From positions 3,806-11,080 of the forward strand of contig DBNL01000093.1 in assembly GCA_002299785.1 (NCBI GenBank): DNA of 7,275 bases, written 5' to 3'. Within the stretch, counting starts at the first letter, position 1, and each line of letters starts with the position of its first letter. This document shows positions 1 to 6,209 of the stretch, piece by piece. The DNA comes from Verrucomicrobia bacterium UBA673 (GTDB lineage: Bacteria; Verrucomicrobiota; Verrucomicrobiia; Limisphaerales; UBA1096). The notes under the pieces were generated by a model, which was not told the origin of the DNA, did no database searches, and was given only the letters and a program-made list of their open reading frames with translations. The translations under genes and the position numbers were made by a program.

Positions 1-764
1 CCGCACTCGTTATTCAGCCCCTCGAGTCCAAAGGAGTCGAGCACCTGCACCTCGTAGTCGTCTACTTGGTAAAAGCCGCTGTTGCCTCGGCCCTGGCCGC
101 GCGCCGCCGGCTTGTATGGGAGCAGGAACTCGATGTGCATGTGGTAGTTGTTGAATTTGCGTCTGGTGCGGATGTCTTTTCCGTCCGTATTGAGCAGGCC
201 AGTTTTGGCATCGACCCGACCACCCATCCATTCATTTTTGTTTCTGCCATTAAATAACACGATGGCTTCCTTGGGAGATTTTTTGCCCAGTGTCCCGCTT
301 TTTCGGACGACGCGCTCCAAGCGGAATGTTTCACCGTCGATGTAATGACCCTCGACCACGTCGCTGTCGGTGGTCATCGCGGCGGCTCGGTGACCGTTTG
401 GCGGGAACTTCCTTGTGGCGCTGAACTCATCGGCCGGCTTGGCAAGGTAGCTGCGTTTCCCGCTGGCAGCCTCGAACTCGCCGCGCCCCTCATCGACCAA
501 GCCCTCTAGCAGTGACTTGTTTTTGCCGTCCCACCCGGCCCCGGGCAGTCCGCCGGGCAGGAGGATTGCCTGGAATTTACCTCCCCCGAGCGCGATCACC
601 TGAGCGCCGAGTTTGTTGCCGGCGGAAGTTTTGCCGACGTATTCGCCCTGGATTTTAAAATCGACTGGAAGCGTTGAATCTGACGGATTGGTCCATAACC
701 CATTAGCGGCCTGCGTGGAGACCAAGCCAATGGCCAGAGAGAAAAGAAGGATCGTAGCTTTCAT
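1..764 (-). CDS. Secreted DUF1080 (3-keto-disaccharide hydrolase domain) protein, C-terminus beyond window
   Basis: Reading from the ATG at 764 gives 254 codons with no stop before the window edge, so the 3' end is missing. Residues 1-19 form a Sec signal peptide: Lys2, a hydrophobic core, and a likely cut after TQA. Residues 35-100 form an N-terminal domain (FKIQGEYVG, KLGAQVIALG, LPGGLPGAGWDG) that I associate with DUF1080 proteins of Planctomycetes and Verrucomicrobia. The DUF1080 domain (PF06439, concanavalin-like fold) begins near residue 166 with EAIVLFNGRNKNEW. It continues through NNYHMHIEF and the family signature GRGNSGFYQ followed by YEVQVLDSFG. The family name comes from hydrolysis of 3-keto-glycosides, but many members are uncharacterised, so the substrate is unknown. 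The protein should act in the periplasm or outside the cell. It lies 55 bases after the SMP-30/DUF1080 fusion gene and is probably in the same operon. There is no Shine-Dalgarno sequence before the ATG; the signal peptide decides the start. Confidence 0.88.
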   Translation of the reverse strand, partial: MKATILLFSLAIGLVSTQAANGLWTNPSDSTLPVDFKIQGEYVGKTSAGNKLGAQVIALGGGKFQAILLPGGLPGAGWDGKNKSLLEGLVDEGRGEFEAASGKRSYLAKPADEFSATRKFPPNGHRAAAMTTDSDVVEGHYIDGETFRLERVVRKSGTLGKKSPKEAIVLFNGRNKNEWMGGRVDAKTGLLNTDGKDIRTRRKFNNYHMHIEFLLPYKPAARGQGRGNSGFYQVDDYEVQVLDSFGLEGLNNEC

Positions 765-819
765 GAAAACGAATGCCGATAACCTATCCGCTTGGCCAAT
801 GGGAGGGAAGTCCTTTGCG

Positions 820-2403
820 TCACCTTCGGCTGCCTAGCGGCCGGGCGCGGAGGTTGCGGAATCGCACGACCCCGCCGGAGCCGTGATGCTGGATGCCAAA
901 CCGGCCCCGCATCGAGCTACCATCCTCAAGGTCGGAAATCAGCCGGCCATTGATCCATGTTTGAATCCGCGGTCCGACGGCACGCACGCGGAATTTGTTC
1001 CACTTTTCGTCGCGGAACAGTCCCCTGTTTTTTTGCCTCATTGCAGCGGTTTGCTTAGCGCCCTTCGGGAACAGCCAACCGCCCAGCCCAATGCCGTAAA
1101 CGCCGCCGTTTTTGCCTGCAGATTCGCGCTCGACCTCGCACTGGTAGCCCTTGGGCTTTCCGGTTTCACCGAACAGCCGAAACCCCAGCCCGGAGTTGAA
1201 ATGGTCGTCTTTTGTGGCGGCTTGCTCGGGGAGTTTTACTTCTGCTTCGACCTCGAAGTCGGCCATCTGCAGATCCGAAACCACCCAGACATTCTCTGTG
1301 GAGAAGAGATGCAACTCGCCGTTGACCGCCTCGAGTCGGTCCGCCCGGCCGCGCGGCGTCCATCCCTTGGCCGACTGGCCGTCAAATAATGGCACCCAGT
1401 CGCCCTTGGCCATGGGGGCGGTGGCCGGGTGGTGGCCAGCGACGTTCATCGGGATGCGGTACAAGCCGCCGCCGGCTGTGACGTACAGCACGTTGGCTTC
1501 CGTGCCGGTGCCGAAGCAGCAGTTGGTCGGCAGCGTCTCGGTCGGGATATAGGCAAGTTCCCGGCCGGTGGCTGTGTAAACCACGATGCCGAAGCGGCTC
1601 GCGGAACGCACGGCGGCGTAAATGTTTCCCTGCACGTCGACGGTCATGCCGTCGATGCCGGCCTCGGCGCCGAAATCAACGAGCACTTTCTTTGATCCCA
1701 GGCTGCCGTCGCCGCGAAGCTTGAACGCATTCAACGTCATCCGGCCACCCGGGGCGTTGTTGGTCTCGGCGACGTAAAGCGTGCCGCCGTCCGGCGACAG
1801 GGCCAAGCCGTTGGGCTTCTCGACTTGATCCGCGCCGATGGCTCGTTTCACGGAACCGTTCGCTGGGTTATAACGGTAAACTGCCATCTGGTCCTGTTCC
1901 TCTTTTTCACTGCCGACGTAGCGGGGGTCGCTGAAGTAAATCGTCCCATTGGACAAAATCACGAGGTCGTTTGGCGAGAGGTAGCGTCCGCCGTTGAATC
2001 GACCGGTGAGCACTTTCAGTTTTCCGCCTGGCAAAATCTCGCATAGCGCCATGAGGCCGTTGTTTGCTCCGCAGCAGGCGATCAGCCGCCCGGCACTGTC
2101 GAACATCAACCCGTTGCTCTTACCGGACGCCGCACAGTGGACGGTGGTTTTGCCGGTGTTGGGATCGAACTTGTGAACTTGGCCCGTGGTACCTTTGCCG
2201 CTCGGGATGTCGCTGAAGTACACCGTGCCATCGGCAGCGACCGCTGCGCCCTCGGTGAACTCGCCCTCATTCCAAAGTTCCTCAAGCCGGGAACTCGACG
2301 GCAAAATGGATAGGCTGCCGCTTGGCGTAGCCGGCTCGGCATTGGCCAAGCGCGCGGAGCCGGACAGGGCAATGAGGAAACAAGTCACAAAACGAATTGG
2401 CAT
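820..2403 (-). CDS. Secreted SMP-30/gluconolactonase-like beta-propeller fused to a DUF1080 domain
   Basis: This is a 527-residue two-domain protein. The ATG at 2403 gives an immediate Sec signal peptide (MPIRFVTCFLIAL, cut near ANA at residue 22). A GTG at 2457 would add 18 residues and overlap the previous stop as GTGA, but it would bury the signal. Residues 38-320 match the SMP-30/gluconolactonase/LRE family (PF08450). Candidate metal and substrate residues are Glu51 (FTEGAA), Asn145 (SPNDLV), Asn198 (KPNGLALSPDG) and Asp251 (GIDGM), which line up with Glu18, Asn103, Asn154 and Asp204 of SMP-30. Residues 334-521 form a DUF1080 domain, from WVPLFDGQSAKGW through FNSGLGFRLFG and WNKFRVRAVG to WINGRLISDLEDG and RGRFGIQHHG. 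By family, the propeller would hydrolyse lactones and the C-terminal part 3-keto-glycosides; neither activity is shown. Vicinal Cys pairs lie at 111-112 and 295-296. The gene follows the hydrolase gene by 50 bases and precedes a second DUF1080 gene. Confidence 0.9.
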   Translation of the reverse strand: MPIRFVTCFLIALSGSARLANAEPATPSGSLSILPSSSRLEELWNEGEFTEGAAVAADGTVYFSDIPSGKGTTGQVHKFDPNTGKTTVHCAASGKSNGLMFDSAGRLIACCGANNGLMALCEILPGGKLKVLTGRFNGGRYLSPNDLVILSNGTIYFSDPRYVGSEKEEQDQMAVYRYNPANGSVKRAIGADQVEKPNGLALSPDGGTLYVAETNNAPGGRMTLNAFKLRGDGSLGSKKVLVDFGAEAGIDGMTVDVQGNIYAAVRSASRFGIVVYTATGRELAYIPTETLPTNCCFGTGTEANVLYVTAGGGLYRIPMNVAGHHPATAPMAKGDWVPLFDGQSAKGWTPRGRADRLEAVNGELHLFSTENVWVVSDLQMADFEVEAEVKLPEQAATKDDHFNSGLGFRLFGETGKPKGYQCEVERESAGKNGGVYGIGLGGWLFPKGAKQTAAMRQKNRGLFRDEKWNKFRVRAVGPRIQTWINGRLISDLEDGSSMRGRFGIQHHGSGGVVRFRNLRARPLGSRR

Positions 2404-2453
2404 GCACGAAAAAATGACAGGCCAGACGCGGGGAGGCAAACCCGCAGCGGGCG

Positions 2454-4520
2454 TCACTCCGCCTTTTGCGGTTGCCAGCGTTCGTTGAAAAAACCCGCCG
2501 CCGCGATACAGTCCGGGTTGCCGGCATTGTACGGCTGGCGCATATCCACCAGCGCCCAGTCGGGCAGCTTGGGCGTTTGCGTGGCGTTGCTCGAGTGGCC
2601 GAATCGGCTGAAGGTGAAGCCGGAATTGAGCACGACGTACCGCTTGGGGTTAAGTGGGTTTGGGAAAATCATAACCGGTGCGTGCGTCGCTGACTCCGCT
2701 TCCGCCTGGCCTAGCTTCACTGTTGTTTTGTTCCACTTAAGTGGCAGTTGATCGATGACGCGGGCAATGGCCGAGTTGCTTTTTGGGTCGCCCCAAAGGA
2801 TCAGGTTGCAGTCGGCGATGTCAGCGGCGGTCAAGTTGATATCGTCTTTAACCAGCGGCTTGCCGCGGAACTGCAGTTCCCAGTCGGACAGCGCTTGGCC
2901 AAGTTGTGCCTCGGCCCACTGGGCGGCTAAGCGGGTCATCGCCTGGCCGGTCGGTCGGATCATGAGAAAGCGATCCATGAACGCATCGTCGATTGGCCCC
3001 TGTAGGCCGGGGCGCTTGGCCAGGCTGGCGAATTCAAACAGGCCGACGGCCCGCCATCTGCCGAGTGCGTTGACGAAGATCGACTCCCACGAGCGGTCGG
3101 TGCGGACGCGTGCGCCGGTCAATTCATCTCCGTCGATCACGACGGTGGGGTGGCCGTCGAGCCGCAGCGGGCAAAGCCCAGAAGGCATAGATAAAACGAG
3201 GCGCGAGACGTTGTCGGTGGTCAATTCGACGCGTTCGTTACCGGCGATGTGCGCCTTGATGCTGGCCGGTTTCCAGTGCGTCTTGAGTCCATCAACCCGA
3301 ACCCAGGCTTGGCGATTGTAGCGCAGCGTCCGTGTCACGAGCCGCACCTCGGTTGGCACCGGGTTGCGGCCCCTGGCGGCGGCGGCGTTGATGCGTTCGT
3401 TGATCTGCGCCTTGGCGGCGGGATGATATTTGTGGCCGGTTTCCGGGCCGATCACGTGGTGCAATACCAGGCCTTCATCGTCGAGGTGGCGCGTCATGAT
3501 ATCCGCGGCTTGCTTTTGTTTGTCTATCTCGCCGCTGTACGCGACTGTGGTGGTGTTGAACAAGTTGCCGGCGTATTTCGTGGCGTCGTAAAGTCCCCAA
3601 AGCGCCTGCTCATGTACTGGTGGCATCGCGTTTTTCTTGTCTAAGCCAAGGTACTCGAGCGACTCAGCAAAACCGGCTCCCGGTGCTACCGCCACCCAGT
3701 CGCTAGCGAGGTGGGTACCCAAGTGCCAGCAACCGCCGCCTCCCATCGAGAAGCCGCGAATGCTCACACGGTTGTTATCCACGGAATATTGTTTTTTCGC
3801 GTGGGCGAGCGCCTCGAGCACATCGGCTTCGCCGGCGAATTTGAATGCGTTGCAGAAACGGCCGTACGGGTGGAGGACGATTGTGTCGGGCGGGGTGAAC
3901 TGCCCGGGGGAGGTGCGGCGCTGCTGGATGAATTTCAGTTCGCTCAGCTTGTTGTCGCGGCCGTGTAGCCAGACGTCGAGGCGGCGTTTGCGCCATGGGT
4001 CGGTGGAGACCGACTGTGGGATCACGAGCCCGTACGGTTGCACCGAGTCGTCGAGCCGGGAGACGTAGCCGCGCACGACGAGGCCGGTGGCGCGTGTCCA
4101 TGGCGTTTTACCGTTGGCCAGTTGCGCGGCCCGTTCGCTCCCGGCGACGAGTAACTCTTCGGCGGTTTTGAGTTCGCTTGGTTTGAAGAAAATCCGGTGG
4201 TTTAGCGCCCAGTCAACGGCTTTGTGATAGACCTGCACGTCGGGGAGATGGCGTAGCAACGGCGGTGTATCGGCGTGCTGCCGGGCCAGAGCGTCGATCG
4301 CCTGGCCAAGCGCGTCGGTGTGTGTGCGCAACTGGGTTCGGGCGTCATCGGGAAGCTCGATGCCGACGGAGGGAACGCGTGGCGTTGTGGCGACGAGCGG
4401 CTTGGCTGGTTCGTCCGTTTGTCCAAGCGCGACGGCGGCGAGGCCAAGCGCCATCATGATGCTAGCCGGGATGCGGTGGGTGATTGAAAAATTATTCGAT
4501 TGGTTGGATGACATCGCCAT
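2454..4520 (-). CDS. Secreted two-domain alpha/beta hydrolase, prolyl oligopeptidase/esterase type
   Basis: From the ATG at 4520 the protein has 688 residues. A second ATG at 4514 is equally possible, while a TTG at 4547 is less likely. A signal peptide occupies about residues 1-33: His-Arg, then a hydrophobic run IPASIMMALGLAAVALG. The alpha/beta hydrolase core spans roughly 150-380. The oxyanion-hole motif WLHGR is at 184-188 and the nucleophile elbow GFSMGG carries Ser258. The likely acid is Asp333 (YSGEIDKQ) and the likely base His363 (GHKYH). The nucleophile motif fits the prolyl oligopeptidase/esterase (S9-like) superfamily. The C-terminal half (about 390-688) is a separate region with LWGDPKSN near 576 and NSGFTFSRFG at 632-641. 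I know this arrangement from hydrolases of Planctomycetes and Verrucomicrobia but cannot assign its function. The gene overlaps the MOSC gene by about 29 bases and is followed by two carbohydrate-related genes. A carbohydrate ester or a peptide could be the substrate; the sequence does not decide. Confidence 0.88.
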   Translation of the reverse strand: MAMSSNQSNNFSITHRIPASIMMALGLAAVALGQTDEPAKPLVATTPRVPSVGIELPDDARTQLRTHTDALGQAIDALARQHADTPPLLRHLPDVQVYHKAVDWALNHRIFFKPSELKTAEELLVAGSERAAQLANGKTPWTRATGLVVRGYVSRLDDSVQPYGLVIPQSVSTDPWRKRRLDVWLHGRDNKLSELKFIQQRRTSPGQFTPPDTIVLHPYGRFCNAFKFAGEADVLEALAHAKKQYSVDNNRVSIRGFSMGGGGCWHLGTHLASDWVAVAPGAGFAESLEYLGLDKKNAMPPVHEQALWGLYDATKYAGNLFNTTTVAYSGEIDKQKQAADIMTRHLDDEGLVLHHVIGPETGHKYHPAAKAQINERINAAAARGRNPVPTEVRLVTRTLRYNRQAWVRVDGLKTHWKPASIKAHIAGNERVELTTDNVSRLVLSMPSGLCPLRLDGHPTVVIDGDELTGARVRTDRSWESIFVNALGRWRAVGLFEFASLAKRPGLQGPIDDAFMDRFLMIRPTGQAMTRLAAQWAEAQLGQALSDWELQFRGKPLVKDDINLTAADIADCNLILWGDPKSNSAIARVIDQLPLKWNKTTVKLGQAEAESATHAPVMIFPNPLNPKRYVVLNSGFTFSRFGHSSNATQTPKLPDWALVDMRQPYNAGNPDCIAAAGFFNERWQPQKAE

Positions 4521-4986
4521 TTTTGATTGTGCCGGATTGAACGACAACGGCTAGAATACCTTGTTTGTCGTTTGTCATGCGTTCACGCAGGCCGGGTGCG
4601 ATCTCGTCCATCTTGTGGCAGGGATCGCGCGGCGTGGCGATGTGTAGTACCGCCCCGCCGACGCGGACATCGTGGCCGGCCAGCGGCACGAGGTTGATCC
4701 CTTCGGTCTCTATATTGGAGCGAACCCTACCGGCAGCGATGCCAGACAGACCGAGTGAGCTGGCGTGCTCTGCAATTTGTTCCCGTTCAATCATGGACAC
4801 CTGCCGCTGGGTTGGTTGGTCGCTGGCGCGGGATAGGCGTTTCCAGTAGCGGGTGTTTCCAACAATGCCGGCGTCGGTCTCGACCGTGATAGAGTCAGCC
4901 GGCAGCATTGGTTCGCCCGCGACCGGGGGATGCATGTGCAGCGAGGCCACGCGGCCGCGAGACTGATTTTCCGGTTGGGTAGCCAC
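4492..4986 (-). CDS. Stand-alone MOSC domain protein
   Basis: This is a 164-residue cytoplasmic protein without signal peptide or membrane segment, starting at GTG 4986 and ending TAA. MOSC domains (PF03473) occur at the C-terminus of molybdenum cofactor sulfurases and in amidoxime-reducing enzymes, and bind sulfur or molybdenum cofactor through a conserved cysteine. Visible features are the opening strand GRVASLHMHP (residues 11-20), GIVGNTRYW at 40-48, RQVSMIEREQI at 61-71, and the core RSNIETEGINL at 89-99. These are followed by GHDVRVGGAVLHI and the family cysteine Cys123 in PRDPC. The protein is a single-domain form, close to YiiM-like or other short MOSC proteins, and its substrate cannot be read from the sequence. 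It sits 56 bases after the pilT-like gene, and its end overlaps the start of the hydrolase gene, which suggests co-transcription but not a shared function. A small inverted repeat covers its start codon, and no Shine-Dalgarno sequence precedes it. The exact start is uncertain. Confidence 0.85.
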   Translation of the reverse strand: MATQPENQSRGRVASLHMHPPVAGEPMLPADSITVETDAGIVGNTRYWKRLSRASDQPTQRQVSMIEREQIAEHASSLGLSGIAAGRVRSNIETEGINLVPLAGHDVRVGGAVLHIATPRDPCHKMDEIAPGLRERMTNDKQGILAVVVQSGTIKNGDVIQPIE

Positions 4987-5004
4987 GCTGGGGGGAGTGT
5001 GGCT
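4981..5004. repeat. Inverted repeat spanning the MOSC gene start codon
   Basis: AGCCAC at 4981-4986 is repeated inverted as GTGGCT at 4999-5004. Inside it, CT (4988-4989) pairs with AG (4996-4997) around a run of six G on the plus strand (4990-4995). In the minus-strand transcript this gives a 6 bp stem, an A-C mismatch, 2 more pairs and a loop of six C. The 3' arm contains the GTG start codon and second codon of the MOSC gene. It has no following U-tract on the transcribed strand, so it is not a standard terminator. A role in controlling translation is possible but unproven, and a chance repeat is not excluded. Confidence 0.35.
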
Positions 5005-5042
5005 GCTAAACCGCTTGGGCGCAACCGGCCAGAGTCGTGGCG

Positions 5043-6134
5043 TTAGTTGAGTATGCGGCTGCCCTCGGAGAGGAAGATGCCCTTGAAATTCATCTCCAGC
5101 GCCTGGGAGTTGGTGGCCTTCTCAAGGGCCTCCTCTTTGGTAATGATGTCGTCCTTGACCAGTTGGAAGAGGGATTGGTTGAAGTTTTGCATGCCGTCGT
5201 CGGTGCCGGTCTCGATGGCGGCGTGGAGTTTTTCCAGGCGGTTTTCGTTAATTAGCTTAGAGATGGTTGGGGTGTTGATCATGATCTCGATGGCAGGGAT
5301 CACGGTGCCGTCTTTTCTTACGGTCATGCGCTGCACGATAATAGCCTTGAGGGTGCCGATCATTTGTTTGCGCACGGATTCGCGCTCGTCGGCGGGGAAG
5401 AAGTCGAGCACGCGTGAGATGGATTGTGGCGCGTCGATGGTGTGCAGGGTGGACATGACGAGGTGGCCGGTGTCTGCTGCGCTCATCGCAGCGCGGAAGC
5501 TGATGGCGTCGCGCATTTCGCCAATCATGATGACGTCGGGATCCTGACGCATGACGTGTTTGAGGCTGTGTTGATATGACGGCGTGTCGAGGCCAACTTC
5601 GCGCTGCTCAATGATACATTTTTTGTCGTTGAACACGTACTCGACCGGATCCTCTATGGTGATGATGTGCCGCTTTTGAGTGGAGTTGATGTGATCGATC
5701 ATCCCTGCGAGAGTGGTAGACTTGCCGCAACCGGTGGTCCCGGCCACCAACACGATACCTCGGGGCTCCTCGGCGATGGACTTGATGATCTCGGGCAGGC
5801 CGAGGTTGTCGATTTTAGGAACCTCGGCGACGACGTATCGCATGGCGAGGCACCACATGCCGAGATGCTGGAAGCAGTTTGTCCGGAACCGGCCAATGCC
5901 GGGAACGTTATAAGAAAAGTCGATTTCGCGATCTTCAGCGAGTGTCGCCTTAAACTGGGAGGGAACAATATTGTCAATTATATTGTTCAGCCATTGCTCA
6001 TCCGGCTGCTGGCTCATCTCGGTCTCTACCAACTGGCTGCTGATCCGGTAGACCACCGGCGCGTTCGGCTTGATGTGGACGTCGGAAGCGCCACCTTCGA
6101 CGGCGGTATTCAGAATTTTGTGAAATAGTTCCAT
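5043..6134 (-). CDS. pilT: PilT-type type IV pilus retraction ATPase
   Basis: This is a 363-residue hexameric secretion ATPase (GspE/PilT family), the motor at the cytoplasmic base of type IV pili that drives pilus disassembly and twitching motility. Length and layout match PilT: an N-terminal PAS-like domain (residues 1-105, with GGASDVHIKP near 14-23) and a RecA-like ATPase domain. The Walker A motif is GTTGCGKST at 132-140, with Cys137 where most PilT proteins have Ser. The Asp box is TIEDPVEYVF at 159-168, the Walker B QDPDVIMIGEMRD at 197-209, and the His box HLVMSTLHT at 223-231. The C-terminal region has NTPTISKLI and GMQNFNQSL, the PilT-like tail. The N-terminal domain and the tetracysteine motif of PilB and GspE assembly ATPases are absent. 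I chose the ATG at 6134 because it fits the family N-terminus; an upstream TTG at 6203 would add 23 unlike residues. No other pilus gene is in the window, and a PilU-like or paralogous retraction ATPase is possible. Confidence 0.93.
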   Translation of the reverse strand: MELFHKILNTAVEGGASDVHIKPNAPVVYRISSQLVETEMSQQPDEQWLNNIIDNIVPSQFKATLAEDREIDFSYNVPGIGRFRTNCFQHLGMWCLAMRYVVAEVPKIDNLGLPEIIKSIAEEPRGIVLVAGTTGCGKSTTLAGMIDHINSTQKRHIITIEDPVEYVFNDKKCIIEQREVGLDTPSYQHSLKHVMRQDPDVIMIGEMRDAISFRAAMSAADTGHLVMSTLHTIDAPQSISRVLDFFPADERESVRKQMIGTLKAIIVQRMTVRKDGTVIPAIEIMINTPTISKLINENRLEKLHAAIETGTDDGMQNFNQSLFQLVKDDIITKEEALEKATNSQALEMNFKGIFLSEGSRILN

Positions 6135-6209
6135 CTCAAAAAGGGCTGGAGAGGCAAACAGGAAAGCAGCGTCCCGACAAGCGCCAAAACAACGCCTGGC
6201 CAAGCAGGG

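Noticed and set aside
883..1389. Long plus-strand open frame (168 codons) opposite the fusion gene
   Set aside because: It lies fully antisense to a gene with clear domains, its translation shows no recognisable motif, and such shadows are common in GC-rich DNA.
2755..3321. Plus-strand open frame of 188 codons opposite the hydrolase gene
   Set aside because: It is antisense to a well-supported coding region and its Ser/Arg-rich translation has no recognisable fold or family motif.
5047..5547. Plus-strand open frame of 166 codons opposite pilT
   Set aside because: It mirrors the conserved PilT ATPase domain on the other strand, so it is a composition shadow.
5043..6134. Assembly ATPase (PilB or GspE) instead of PilT
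   Set aside because: The protein is only 363 residues and lacks the extra N-terminal domain and tetracysteine motif of assembly ATPases; its C-terminal GMQNFNQSL tail is PilT-like.
6135..6203. Longer PilT form starting at TTG 6203
   Set aside because: The 23 extra residues (Arg- and Cys-containing) do not resemble the PilT N-terminus, while the ATG at 6134 gives the expected beginning.
6196..6209. Possible terminator hairpin CCTG-CAGG just after fabH
   Set aside because: The stem has only 4 bp and there is no U-tract on the transcribed strand.
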